DNA from: Enhydrobacter aerosaccus
Lineage (GTDB): Bacteria > Pseudomonadota > Alphaproteobacteria > Reyranellales > Reyranellaceae
Length of the DNA stretch: 64,000 nt
Assembly (NCBI RefSeq): GCF_900167455.1
Contig: NZ_FUWJ01000001.1
Coordinates: forward strand, 1,736,001-1,800,000
Direction: 5' to 3'
Below, one piece after another: positions 53,658 to 62,306 of this stretch. Within the stretch, counting starts at the first letter, position 1; each line of letters starts with the position of its first letter. Under the pieces are notes generated by a model. It was not told where the DNA came from. It did not search any database and saw nothing but the letters and a program-made list of their open reading frames with translations. A program made the translations under genes and the position numbers.

Positions 53658-54531
53658 CGATTGCACTCAGGAATTCCGCGACGGCCCGGATCGCCGGGAG
53701 CTGGTTGCGGCGATGGGTCATCAACATGGTCGTTGTCAGGGTGCCCGCCGTCCATTCCGGGAGAATGCGAACCAGCCGTCTTTCGTCGAGTTCGCGCCTG
53801 ACCAGTGAATGAGGCATCGGGGCGATGCCCAGTCCCTGTGCCGCGGCGGAGATCAGGCAGTGCGATTCGTTGGCGACGAAGCGGCGGCGCGGGCTGACCT
53901 CGACCGCCTGTCCGGCATCATTCGACAGGCGCCAGTGGCGCTGTTCGAGACCGCTCCACAATCCATCGTGGCCGGCAAGGTCCCCGGGTGCGTTCGGAGT
54001 TCCTCGCGCTTCCGCATAGCCGGGAGAAGCAACCAGGATCACCGGTCCTCGTCCAAGCGTCCTCGCCACGAGCGTGGAATCGGGTAGCGGGTCGAAGTGA
54101 CTCCGGATCGCAATGTCGACTTTCTCCTGCGCCAGATCGACGAAGCGATCGCCGATGTCGACCTCCAGCAGCAGGCGAGGATACAGGCGCGAAAGTTGCG
54201 GCAACCGCTCCGCGAGGTAGATCTCCGCCGTCGGTTTCGAAGCCGTGATCCGGACGCGACCGGCAGGCTCGGCACGCCGAGCCTCCACGGACGCCCTCAC
54301 CGCATCGGCTTCGATCACCGCTGCCCGCGCATGCTCGAAGACCTCGCGGCCGAGATCGGTGAGCACGAAGTGCCGGGACGATCGCTCGATGAGGCGCACG
54401 CCGAGCTGCTTCTCCAGTTCCGCCACTCTCTTGCTGATGGTCGATTTGGGACAGTTCATCTGTCGCGCCGACGCCGCGAACCCACCCGCTTCCACCGCCT
54501 TGACGAAGTAGGACAAGTCATCGAGACGCAT
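53647..54531 (-). CDS. LysR-family transcriptional regulator
   Basis: A 294-residue regulator with MRLDDLSYFVKAVEAGGFAASARQMNCPKSTISKRVAELEKQLGVRLIERSSRH as the DNA-binding domain, and an effector domain of the DsdC/YafC-like group (RVRITASKPTAEIYLAERLPQLSRLYPRLLLEVDIGDRFVDL, AAAQGLGIAPMPHSLV). It is divergent from the GST-like gene. Two perfect 11-bp arms in the intergenic region are its likely binding sites. Confidence 0.93.
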   Translation of the reverse strand: MRLDDLSYFVKAVEAGGFAASARQMNCPKSTISKRVAELEKQLGVRLIERSSRHFVLTDLGREVFEHARAAVIEADAVRASVEARRAEPAGRVRITASKPTAEIYLAERLPQLSRLYPRLLLEVDIGDRFVDLAQEKVDIAIRSHFDPLPDSTLVARTLGRGPVILVASPGYAEARGTPNAPGDLAGHDGLWSGLEQRHWRLSNDAGQAVEVSPRRRFVANESHCLISAAAQGLGIAPMPHSLVRRELDERRLVRILPEWTAGTLTTTMLMTHRRNQLPAIRAVAEFLSAIDRA

Positions 54532-54544
54532 AGAGATGTCTCCA

Positions 54545-54596
54545 TTTGTGGACTTAGTGTCTCAGAACCCATGGCTAGGCGACGAAAGTCCACAAA
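54545..54596. promoter_or_regulatory. 11-bp inverted repeat between lysR and GST-like genes
   Basis: TTTGTGGACTT (54545-54555) and AAGTCCACAAA (54586-54596) are perfect complements separated by 30 bp, which places the centres of the two arms 41 bp apart, about four helical turns. The pair fills the 100-bp divergent region and suits a LysR tetramer contacting two sites. Confidence 0.6.
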
Positions 54597-54631
54597 AGCA
54601 CACTGGTGTCCGCTTCAACAAGGATTGAGAA

Positions 54632-55333
54632 ATGACGCCGGTTCTTTTCGTTGGTCACCCTCTTGGAAGTTCGACAGGTCTCCTCGCGGCCTTTGAATGG
54701 GCCGGCGAGCCCTATCGCGTTGTCCGGGTCAAGATGCCGGACGAGATGCTGACGGACGGGTATCGTCGATTGAATGCACGCCGCGAGACTCCGGTGCTGA
54801 TTCGGGAGACAGGTGAGGTTCTGACACAAACCCTGGCCATCGCGTCCTGGCTCGAACAACGCGACCGGGCGCGCCGGATCGGTTTCGAGCCCGGTACGGC
54901 TCGTTGGTATCGCGCCCACGAGCTGATGGCCTTCATCAACACCAACTTCACCGCCGCCTTCGCATCGCTCTGGGTCGCTCTCGAAGTCACGACGCTCACG
55001 GAACGGCAGCGGGAGGTGCTGCGGGATTACGGCCTGGCTTCCGTGGCGAGGCGTCATCAACAGCTCGAGGAGATGATGGGAGACTCGCCGTTCCTTGGCG
55101 GCGATGCGCCGATGCTGCCCGACGCAATCCTCGCCGGGGTTGCCCGCTGGGGCGAATTCCATGGCGCGGTCGCCCCGGATGCCTACCCGAAGCTGCGTGC
55201 CTGGAAGGAGAGGATGGCCAACGATCGCGGATTCCAGACGGCGGTCGCCCTTGAGGAAGGGCGTCCGGACCATGGAAGCCAATCGCTGAAAGCGATGATC
55301 CCGCTCGACGATGTGTTGCGCTCTCTGGGTTGA
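54632..55333 (+). CDS. glutathione S-transferase-like protein
   Basis: A 233-residue protein starting MTPVLFVGHPLGSSTGLLAAFEWAGEPYRVVRVKMPDEM, a thioredoxin-like N-terminal domain with GSST at the active-site turn, RRETPVLIRETGEVLTQTLAIASWLEQ for glutathione binding, and an all-helical C-terminal domain. ATG 54632 has AAGGA 7 nt upstream. Divergence from the LysR gene suggests inducible detoxification. Confidence 0.88.
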   Translation: MTPVLFVGHPLGSSTGLLAAFEWAGEPYRVVRVKMPDEMLTDGYRRLNARRETPVLIRETGEVLTQTLAIASWLEQRDRARRIGFEPGTARWYRAHELMAFINTNFTAAFASLWVALEVTTLTERQREVLRDYGLASVARRHQQLEEMMGDSPFLGGDAPMLPDAILAGVARWGEFHGAVAPDAYPKLRAWKERMANDRGFQTAVALEEGRPDHGSQSLKAMIPLDDVLRSLG

Positions 55334-55379
55334 GAGCCCTGCAAAGCCGCGCGGGATCGAAAGCCGTCAGCCTCCGTCG

Positions 55380-56123
55380 TCAGGCCGCCGCCGCCAGGGC
55401 GACGGCATCGGCCCCGGCGGGCAGGCGCATCGGGCAGGCGGGATCGGTCGCCGCCCGCCACACCGCTTCCGACACGTCGCGGGACTCGGTGATCGGGCCC
55501 GGGATCTGGAAGCTGGCGAACACGCGCTGCGCCAGCGCCGCATAGGGCTCGGGAAAGCCATCCTTCATCAGCGCGCGGGCGTTGTCGCCGAAGCGCGTCC
55601 CCGGCGCGCGGCCCGGCAGCACGATACGCACGCGGACACCGAACGGCTCCAGTTCCAGCGCCAGCACTTCGGAGAAGGCGTTCACCGCCGCCTTGCTGGC
55701 GGTGTAGACGGACAGAAGATGCAGCGGCTTCAGCGTCACGGTCGAGGTGACGTTGACGACGACGCCGGCCCGCCGCTCGCGGAACTGCGGCAGCACCGCC
55801 TGCGTCACCGCCATGGTGCCGATCGTGTTGGTCTCGAAGATCCCGCGGGCGATCGCCATCGGCGTGCCTTCGAGGGCATTCGCCCAACCGATGCCGGCGT
55901 TGTTGACCAGCACGTCGATGGGACCGGCAGCGGCGACGGCGGCGGCGATGCTGTCCGGATCGGTGACATCGAGCGGCAGCACGCGCAGACGCTCGGAGCG
56001 CGGCAGCACATCCGCGCGCGGCGTGCGCATGGTGGCGACGACGGTCCAGCCGCGATCGAGGAAGAGGCGCGCGGTCTCGAGACCAAAGCCGGACGAGCAT
56101 CCGGTGATCAGGACGGTATTCAT
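55380..56123 (-). CDS. SDR-family oxidoreductase
   Basis: This 247-residue classical short-chain dehydrogenase has TGCSSGFGLETARLF (cofactor loop), NNAGIGWANALEGTP, and the Ser-Tyr-Lys site in VNVTSTVTLKPLHLLSVYTASKAAVNAF. The TGCSSGFG loop and acidic RTPRAD region are typical of retinol-dehydrogenase-like SDRs. It is divergent from an AraC-type regulator. Confidence 0.92.
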   Translation of the reverse strand: MNTVLITGCSSGFGLETARLFLDRGWTVVATMRTPRADVLPRSERLRVLPLDVTDPDSIAAAVAAAGPIDVLVNNAGIGWANALEGTPMAIARGIFETNTIGTMAVTQAVLPQFRERRAGVVVNVTSTVTLKPLHLLSVYTASKAAVNAFSEVLALELEPFGVRVRIVLPGRAPGTRFGDNARALMKDGFPEPYAALAQRVFASFQIPGPITESRDVSEAVWRAATDPACPMRLPAGADAVALAAAA

Positions 56124-56203
56124 GGGGGCTTTCCCTTTTCGTCAGGAGTGTCGGGTGGCCTGCATATGGAACGCCGAGCCCGGACTAACTATATGAGAGG
56201 GTC

Positions 56204-56209
56204 TATAAT
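56204..56209 (+). promoter_or_regulatory. -10 box upstream of the AraC-like gene
   Basis: A perfect TATAAT lies 20 bp before the TTG start, and transcription would begin about 14 nt before it. No good -35 is seen, which would fit an activator-dependent promoter. A TATAGT on the minus strand (56188-56193) could serve the divergent SDR gene. Confidence 0.4.
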
Positions 56210-56229
56210 GCGTTTGCAGGAGTCCGGCT

Positions 56230-57141
56230 TTGATCGATCCGCTGGCCGAGATCGTCACGCTGCTGCAGCCTCGTGCCCCTTTCTCCAAGAGAGTGAGCGC
56301 CGCCGGCGCGTGGCGCATCCGGCGCACTGAGGCCGGGCGACCCTTCTATTGCGTGATCGCCGAAGGATCGTGTCGGCTCGAGGCCAGCGGGCATGCACCG
56401 CTCACGCTCGAGGCCGGCGACTTCGTCCTCATCCCGTCGGTCCACGCCTTTACCATGTCGAGCCACCAGGCGATGGCGGCGACGGACGCCGATACCGTGC
56501 CGGTGGTGGGGCGCGACGGCACATTCCGGCTCGGCACGCCGGAGGGACCGCCCGACGTGCGACTGCTGGTCGGCTACTGCGCCTTCGGCTCGCCGGACGC
56601 GACCCTGCTGGTCTCGCTCCTGCCCCGCCTCGTGCTGGTGCACGGCGAGGACCGGCTCGCCACGCTGGTGGGACTGGTCAGCGATGAGGTGCGGGCGATG
56701 CGGCCGGCGCGCGAGGTCGTCCTGGCGCGGCTGCTGGAAGTCCTGCTGATCGAGGCGCTGCGTTCGACGGTGGCGACGGCGGCCTCGCCCGGACTCCTGC
56801 GCGGCCTGGCCGACGATCGCCTCGCCGCAACCATCCGGCGCCTGCACGAGGCGCCCGCGCGGCCTTGGACCATTGCGCAGCTGGCCCGGGAAGCAGCGCT
56901 CTCCCGCTCGGCCTTCTTCGAGCGTTTCCGGCAGGCCGTCGGCGTCGCCCCGATGGAGTATCTGCTGGCCTGGCGCATGGCGCTGGCGAAGAACCTGCTA
57001 CGGCAGAAGGCCGGCAGCATCGCCGAGGTGGCGCAGCGTGTCGGCTACGGCTCGGCCAGCGCCTTCAGCGTCGCCTTCACCCGGCATGTCGGCGTGCCGC
57101 CGTCGCGCTACGCCGACGATGAAACGCTGGCGGCGGCGTGA
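56230..57141 (+). CDS. AraC-family transcriptional regulator
   Basis: The start is TTG 56230, with AGGAG 7 nt upstream. The 303-residue protein has a cupin_6-type sensor domain (IDPLAEIVTLLQPRAPFSKRVSAAGAWRIRR, LTLEAGDFVLIPSVHAFTM) and a C-terminal double helix-turn-helix (TIAQLAREAALSRSAFFERFRQAVGVAPMEYLLAWRMALAKNLL, IAEVAQRVGYGSASAFSVAFTRHVGVPPSRY). It is divergent from the SDR gene, its likely target. Confidence 0.93.
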   Translation: MIDPLAEIVTLLQPRAPFSKRVSAAGAWRIRRTEAGRPFYCVIAEGSCRLEASGHAPLTLEAGDFVLIPSVHAFTMSSHQAMAATDADTVPVVGRDGTFRLGTPEGPPDVRLLVGYCAFGSPDATLLVSLLPRLVLVHGEDRLATLVGLVSDEVRAMRPAREVVLARLLEVLLIEALRSTVATAASPGLLRGLADDRLAATIRRLHEAPARPWTIAQLAREAALSRSAFFERFRQAVGVAPMEYLLAWRMALAKNLLRQKAGSIAEVAQRVGYGSASAFSVAFTRHVGVPPSRYADDETLAAA

Positions 57142-57156
57142 GGCGCCGCCGCTTTT
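57130..57156 (+). terminator. intrinsic terminator of the AraC-like gene
   Basis: A 9-bp stem (GCGGCGGCG and CGCCGCCGC) with a five-base loop overlaps the end of the coding region and is followed by TTTT. Confidence 0.6.
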
Positions 57157-57168
57157 CCCTGTCGATGC

Positions 57169-57603
57169 CTAGCGGCCGCGCGCCGTCAGGGCGTTCCAGG
57201 CGGCGAGAGAATCCATGTAGTCGCGCCAGTACGCGATCTTGCGGTTCTCGATCGTGACGATGGAGCAGAAGCGGTTGTCGTACTTCGCGCCGGTGGCGAG
57301 GACGGTGCCGTGGACCTCGTATTCGAGCACGACGACGCGCCCGCCGTCGGCGACGTGCGTGACCAGCGTATCGACGGCCTGCAGGGCGATGTTGTCGACA
57401 TAGCCGCGGAAGCTCGCCATCAGCTCGGTGCGGCCGCGCAGGACGCGCGGCCAGCCCGGGAACTCGTAGAGGACCTCGTAGGCGATATCGTCGGCGACGA
57501 TATCGAAGAAGTGCTCGCCGTCGACGCGGTCGCCCAGCGCCCGGCGGACCAGATCGAAGTAAGGCGCCGCTGGCGCATAGGCTGCATATTTCCGACTCGC
57601 CAT
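57169..57603 (-). CDS. SnoaL-like nuclear transport factor 2 family protein
   Basis: ATG 57603 (MASRKYAAYAPAAPYFDLVRRALGD) gives 144 residues, with GGAG 10 nt upstream. The open frame to 57642 adds only charged residues. NTF2-like fold: GEHFFDIVADDIAYEVLYEFPGWPRVLRGRTELMASFRGYVD and the terminal RKIAYWRDYMDSLAAWNAL. It resembles ketosteroid-isomerase-like proteins of unknown substrate. No signal peptide. It converges on the AraC-like gene. Confidence 0.87.
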   Translation of the reverse strand: MASRKYAAYAPAAPYFDLVRRALGDRVDGEHFFDIVADDIAYEVLYEFPGWPRVLRGRTELMASFRGYVDNIALQAVDTLVTHVADGGRVVVLEYEVHGTVLATGAKYDNRFCSIVTIENRKIAYWRDYMDSLAAWNALTARGR

Positions 57604-57752
57604 CGTCGCTTCTCTCCGTGCTTCGCTGGGCCGCCTGCCCAAAGGCGGACCAGAGATATGTCGGAAGCTCGGCGCGAGGAAGAGCGCGTGTCGTCACGCG
57701 GATTTGTCCGGGCTGGCGGCACGACCGGGACGAGCGACGAGGTGGCTGGTCG

Positions 57753-59276
57753 TCATCCCTCGCAGGAAACGACAGCGGTCTTGCGGCCCTTCCCGAAGGT
57801 GAAGGCGCTCAACGTCGCCAGGCCCCAGATGAAAAGAGTCGCGTACAGCATCACCCAGACGTAGCCCCGGGTCAGCGCCGCGTGAGCGACGGCGTCGGCG
57901 GCGCCCGCCGACATGCTTCCTTCCTTGAGCACGAGATTGCCGGCGGCGATCCTTTGCGCGAGGGCGGCCAGCGTCTGGGCATCCACGGCTCCTCCAAGCC
58001 CGTCTCGCAGCGACGCCGACACGCCACCGACCAGGACGAACCCCATGAGCGCGATGTTCAGCGCCAGCGAGATCATGCGCGCGCTCATGTCGATTCCGGA
58101 GGCCATGCCGCTGCGGGCGCTCGGCACCGATCCCGTGGTGGTGTTCGTGACCGGCGTATTGATGGCGCCGAGGCCGATGCCCGCGATGACCGCGCCAACC
58201 AATGTCGCCAACCACGCGGGCTGCCCGGTGTGAGCCGCCGCGGCCATGATGAGGAAGCCGAGCCCGATGGTGAACATGCCGCCAGGAATGACGAGCCCGG
58301 CGCCGTAGCGCAGCGCCAGCCGCTCGGCGACGGGCGGAACGACGAGGGTCGGAAGCGTATAGGCGAGCAGCGCCGCGCTCGCGGACAGGCCCTCGAGCCC
58401 GAGCCCGGCCTGGAACCAGATCGGCAGGTAGATCATGAACGGCCAGAAGCTGAAGTTCATGCCCATCGAGCCATACAGGGCGCCGGTGAAGCGTCGTATC
58501 CTGAAGACGGAGAAGTCGATCATCGGCTGCCGGACGCTACGCTCGATCGCGACGAAGGCGGTCAGCGAGGCCGCCGCCAGGGCGACGACCGCGATCGCGG
58601 GCCGGCTCGTGAAGCCCAGTTCCGCCCCCTGCGTGATGTAGAAGACGAGGCAGAAGACCGCGATGGAGATCGTGGCGATGCCCGCAATGTCGAGCGCCTG
58701 GGCATCGGGATCCCGCGACTCCTGGACGCCGCGCACGGCGAGGCCGAGCGTCACAATCGCGATGAAGACGTGTATCAGGAAGACCCAGGCCCATCCCAGC
58801 GTTGCCGCAATGCCCCCGCCGACGAGCGGCCCGAAGCCGAGACCGACTCCGGTGACGATGCCCCACCATCCAAAAGCCTTCGCGCGCGCCTTCGGCTCCC
58901 GGAACGCGTCGGAGAGGATGGCAAACTGGCAGGTCAGCATGGCACCGCCGCTCGCGCCCTGGAGAGTCCGCGCGGCAATGAGAACCGTCATGCTCGGCGC
59001 CACGCCGCACAGCAGCGACGAGATGCCGAAGGCCATGATCGACGTGACGAAGATGCGCTTGCGGCCGAAGCGGTCGGCCAGCGTTCCCGCCATCACCAGC
59101 ACTGTCGCGACCGCCATCGTATAGGCGTTCATCGTCCACTGAAGCTGCTGGAAGTCCGCCCGGAGCACCGCTTCCAGCGTCGGAAGTATGGCCGGCACGC
59201 TCGAAATCTCGAGGCCGAACATCAGGGCTGAGAGGCAAGCGGCGGCAAGCGCGCGCGCGTGCGAGTTCGCGGGCAT
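57753..59276 (-). CDS. MFS transporter, DHA2 (14-TMS) family
   Basis: This 507-residue proton-driven exporter of the EmrB/QacA type has the motif-A signature GTLADRFGRKRIF after helix 2, the motif-C region GIVTGVGLGFGPLVGGGIA in helix 5, and a count of hydrophobic spans consistent with 14. It is divergent from a LysR gene, and drug or solvent export is likely. No membrane-fusion partner (EmrA-like) is adjacent. Confidence 0.92.
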   Translation of the reverse strand: MPANSHARALAAACLSALMFGLEISSVPAILPTLEAVLRADFQQLQWTMNAYTMAVATVLVMAGTLADRFGRKRIFVTSIMAFGISSLLCGVAPSMTVLIAARTLQGASGGAMLTCQFAILSDAFREPKARAKAFGWWGIVTGVGLGFGPLVGGGIAATLGWAWVFLIHVFIAIVTLGLAVRGVQESRDPDAQALDIAGIATISIAVFCLVFYITQGAELGFTSRPAIAVVALAAASLTAFVAIERSVRQPMIDFSVFRIRRFTGALYGSMGMNFSFWPFMIYLPIWFQAGLGLEGLSASAALLAYTLPTLVVPPVAERLALRYGAGLVIPGGMFTIGLGFLIMAAAAHTGQPAWLATLVGAVIAGIGLGAINTPVTNTTTGSVPSARSGMASGIDMSARMISLALNIALMGFVLVGGVSASLRDGLGGAVDAQTLAALAQRIAAGNLVLKEGSMSAGAADAVAHAALTRGYVWVMLYATLFIWGLATLSAFTFGKGRKTAVVSCEG

Positions 59277-59396
59277 GAGCGGACCTTCGATTGTGGTTTC
59301 GAGCGGAGAGCGTCGACGCCGGAGAGGTAGCGGTGGCTCGATAATAAATAAATGATATGATTGGATATTTCAGAGACAACAATTCGGTATGGACAG

Positions 59397-60254
59397 ATGA
59401 CCGCGCTGGATGTCGAAGCCGTGCACGCCTTCGTGGCGATCGCGGATATGAAGAGCTTCACGCGCGCCGCCGAGGCGCTGGGCACCACCCAGGGCGCGAT
59501 CAGCGTCAAGCTGAAGCGCCTGGAAGACAGGATCGGCGCCAGGCTGATCGAGCGGACGCCGCGCCAGGTCAGACTCTCCGCGCAAGGAGCGGTGTTTCTC
59601 GATCGCGCCCGCGACTTCCTCGCTGCACACGAGGCCGCCGTCGCCGCTCTCTCCGCTGCTCCGCGCCGCTTCGTGGTGGGCATCGCCGCGCACGTGGCCG
59701 GGCCGGAATTGCCTCCGCTACTGGCTCAGCTTCACGCCCACGACCCGGGCCTCAGGATCGAGGTGCGCCTCGATAACTCGCGCAGCCTCCTCGACGCCTT
59801 CGAGCGTGGCGAGATCGATGCGGCCATCGTCCGGCGCGAGGACGACCGGCGGGACGGCGAGGTTCTGGCACCCGAGCATTTCGGCTGGTTCGGCGCGCCG
59901 AGCTTCGAGCATCGGCAGGGCGAGCCGCTGCGCCTGGCAGCGCTGTCGCCGTCATGCGGCGTGCGCGACATCGCTACGCAAGCTCTCGATGCGGCCGGGA
60001 TCCCCTGGACGGAAGTGTTCCTGGGCGGCGGCTCCTCCGCTGTGACGGCGGCGGTGTCGGCCGGCCTCGCGATCGCGGTGTTCTCCGAGCGCGTTGCGCC
60101 GCCAGGCACGATCGAGGTCGGCGACCGTCTGGGCTTGCCCCGCCTCGCCTCCTCCGAGATCGTCCTCCACTCGACATTGACCGACGCGAAGTCGCGCGCC
60201 GCGCTCAGAACCATCGCCGCAGTCTACCGCGAGCACCGCGCGCCTGCGCCGTGA
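59397..60254 (+). CDS. LysR-family transcriptional regulator
   Basis: ATG 59397 gives 285 residues starting MTALDVEAVHAFVAIADMKSFTRAAEALGTTQGAISVKLKRLEDRIGARLIERTPR. The frame extends to 59361 without family match. The effector domain holds VGIAAHVAGPELPPLLAQLHAHDPGLRIEVRLDNSR and AAVSAGLAIAVFSE. It is divergent from the DHA2 transporter. The 120-bp region between them is AT-rich with an ATAT-N6-ATAT element near 59355. Confidence 0.92.
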   Translation: MTALDVEAVHAFVAIADMKSFTRAAEALGTTQGAISVKLKRLEDRIGARLIERTPRQVRLSAQGAVFLDRARDFLAAHEAAVAALSAAPRRFVVGIAAHVAGPELPPLLAQLHAHDPGLRIEVRLDNSRSLLDAFERGEIDAAIVRREDDRRDGEVLAPEHFGWFGAPSFEHRQGEPLRLAALSPSCGVRDIATQALDAAGIPWTEVFLGGGSSAVTAAVSAGLAIAVFSERVAPPGTIEVGDRLGLPRLASSEIVLHSTLTDAKSRAALRTIAAVYREHRAPAP

Positions 60255-60289
60255 TGGCGCACAAGCTGGGGGAGACGAGACGCCCTACT

Positions 60290-60886
60290 TCACGGACAGC
60301 CTGGTAAAGCTCGAAGCGCCGGCTCGATCAGGGCTCTTAACGCTTTCCTCGTCGCGCCATCGCGCGCCTGGAACGAGATCGCCTGCATGATGCCATGATA
60401 GAAAGTCGCGAGCCGACCGACCTCGGTATCGGCGGGCAGTTCCCCTTCGCGCACGCCACGTTCCAGGCGTGCCTTGATGAGAGAGAGCGTCTTCTTGCGC
60501 GCCCGAAGCAGATGATCACGGGCAGGCCGATTCTCGGGGAGGCAGTTCACGGCCCCGACAATCAGAAGACAGCCACCCGGCTTCGATGACGTGGCGACGT
60601 CGACGCTGCCCTCCAACATGGCGCGAAGGCCTTGACGAACGGTCGTCGCGTCCTCCAGCGCCCGCATCGGCCGGGCACCGACGGTTTCGATATAGAGGTC
60701 GACGGCCTCCCGAAAGGCCGCCTCCTTCGATCCGAAGGCGGCATAGAAGCTCGGAGGCGTCACGCCGATCACGGCAGTCAAGTCGTTGAGCTGAGCGCCT
60801 TCATAGCCCTTCGACCAGAACACTTCCATCACCCGCTCCAGCGCAAGATCTCTATCGAAGCTGCGCGGTCGGCCACGGCTAGCCAT
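60290..60886 (-). CDS. TetR-family transcriptional regulator
   Basis: A 198-residue repressor with the N-terminal helix-turn-helix GRPRSFDRDLALERVMEVFWSKGYEGAQLNDLTAVIGVTPPSFYAAFGSKEAAF and a TetR_C_16/YcdC-like C-terminal ligand domain (GGCLLIVGAVNCLPENRPARDHL). It is divergent from an MFS exporter. The 103-bp intergenic region contains the AT-rich AATT-N5-AATT element near 60907-60919 as a possible operator. Confidence 0.93.
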   Translation of the reverse strand: MASRGRPRSFDRDLALERVMEVFWSKGYEGAQLNDLTAVIGVTPPSFYAAFGSKEAAFREAVDLYIETVGARPMRALEDATTVRQGLRAMLEGSVDVATSSKPGGCLLIVGAVNCLPENRPARDHLLRARKKTLSLIKARLERGVREGELPADTEVGRLATFYHGIMQAISFQARDGATRKALRALIEPALRALPGCP

Positions 60887-60989
60887 TCGGCCCCTTTCTA
60901 TAGTCTAATTTATATAATTCCCTTGACCACCTTTCGGCAAGTCCGATAGCTATTTCTGTAATTGTTACTACATAATTGAGCTGAAGCCA

Positions 60990-62189
60990 ATGAATGCGAC
61001 CTGTACGGGGACTCCAACCGGCGAGGGCGAGGATTCTCCGGCACCCATTGCCATACCCTCGGCTGTCCTCCTTCTGGCAGCGACGATTTTCGGTGTAACC
61101 ACTTCGGAATTCATGGTCGCGGGAATGATGCCCTCCCTGTCGTCGGCGTTCGATGTCCCCGTTGGCGAAATCGGCTATCTGATCTCCTTGTTCGCGCTCG
61201 GAATGACAGTCGGCGGGCCGCTGATCACGGCACTTCTTCTGCACCTGCGCGTACCGAACAAGCAGGCGTTGCTCTGGCTACTCGGCCTATTCTTCGTGGG
61301 AAGCGTGGTCGCAGCCTTGGCGCGAGGCTACGGCACCATGGCCGTCGCCCGGGTCGTGCAAGGCATCTCCAGCGCGGCCTGCTTCGGCGTCGCCATGACG
61401 ATCTGTGCCGAACTCGTAGTGCCGGCCCAGCGCGGACGCGCGGCTTCCTATGTTCTCGCGGGGCTGATGCTGTCCCCCGTTCTGGGGGTGCCTGCCGTGA
61501 CGTTGATCGACCAGATGGTCGGATGGCAGGCGAGCTTCTGGAGCGTCGCGCTACTCGCCGCCCTCTGCATCGTGGTGGTCGCTTTCGGCGTGCCGGCATC
61601 AAAGCACGCCATGGCCGTCGATCTGGCAGCCGGCCTCGCGGCGCTTTTGAGCGTCCGTCTGTGGGCCGCCTATACGACGAGCGGCCTGATCATCGGCGCA
61701 ACATTCTCTGCCTTCAGCTATTTCTCACCGATCTTCACCGAGATCGGCGGCCTGCCACCAAGGATGATCCCGGTCCTGCTAGCTGCTTATGGTATCGCCA
61801 ACGTCGTGGGCAACCTCGCCATCGGGCGATTTGCGGACCGCTTCACCATTCCGGTTCTCGTCGTCGGCCTGACGATTCTTACCATCGCCCTGGTAGTGCT
61901 TGCGCTGTTTGCCGCCGTTCCCACGATCAGCATCGCGGCGTTTATCGTCGTCGGGCTGGTCGGCGTGTCGATGAACCCTGCCATGGTCGCGCGCGTGATG
62001 CGAACGGCCTCTCCGGGTCCTTTGGTGAATAGTGTTCACGCATCAATGATCACGGCCGGCCTGGCCCTGGCGACCTGGGCCGGTGGCGCGGCGATCGATG
62101 CCGGCCATGGCCTTTCTTCACCGCTGTGGATTGGTGTCGTGCTCGGGCTTCTGGGCTTGCTCAGTCTGGCGCCGCCGGGCTTGCGATGA
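60990..62189 (+). CDS. MFS transporter, DHA1 family (drug/arabinose efflux type)
   Basis: A 399-residue 12-span transporter: ATIFGVTTSEFMVAGMMPSLSSAFDVPVGEIGYLISLFALGMTVGGPLITALLLHL at helices 1-2 and ARVVQGISSAACFGVAM at helix 4. The relatives are YdhP/AraJ-like exporters. The divergent TetR gene probably represses it. Confidence 0.92.
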   Translation: MNATCTGTPTGEGEDSPAPIAIPSAVLLLAATIFGVTTSEFMVAGMMPSLSSAFDVPVGEIGYLISLFALGMTVGGPLITALLLHLRVPNKQALLWLLGLFFVGSVVAALARGYGTMAVARVVQGISSAACFGVAMTICAELVVPAQRGRAASYVLAGLMLSPVLGVPAVTLIDQMVGWQASFWSVALLAALCIVVVAFGVPASKHAMAVDLAAGLAALLSVRLWAAYTTSGLIIGATFSAFSYFSPIFTEIGGLPPRMIPVLLAAYGIANVVGNLAIGRFADRFTIPVLVVGLTILTIALVVLALFAAVPTISIAAFIVVGLVGVSMNPAMVARVMRTASPGPLVNSVHASMITAGLALATWAGGAAIDAGHGLSSPLWIGVVLGLLGLLSLAPPGLR

Positions 62190-62306
62190 CGACGGTCATT
62201 GCGCCGAGATTGACGAATCTGTCGATTGGGTCGGGGAGCCTTTGGGAGAAGTGGTCCAATATTGTCCATGGCCGAAGTAGTATCGGCACCGCATTCTCGG
62301 AGGTGA

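Noticed and set aside
51044..53755. A 903-residue minus-strand open frame
   Set aside because: It is antisense to the DUF302, SnoaL-like and flavin monooxygenase genes, has no domain resemblance and reflects high GC at third positions.
60923..60951. TTGACC-N17-ATAGCT as a promoter for the MFS gene
   Set aside because: The -35 is fair but the -10 is poor. It may be real, but the sequence support is too weak for a feature call.
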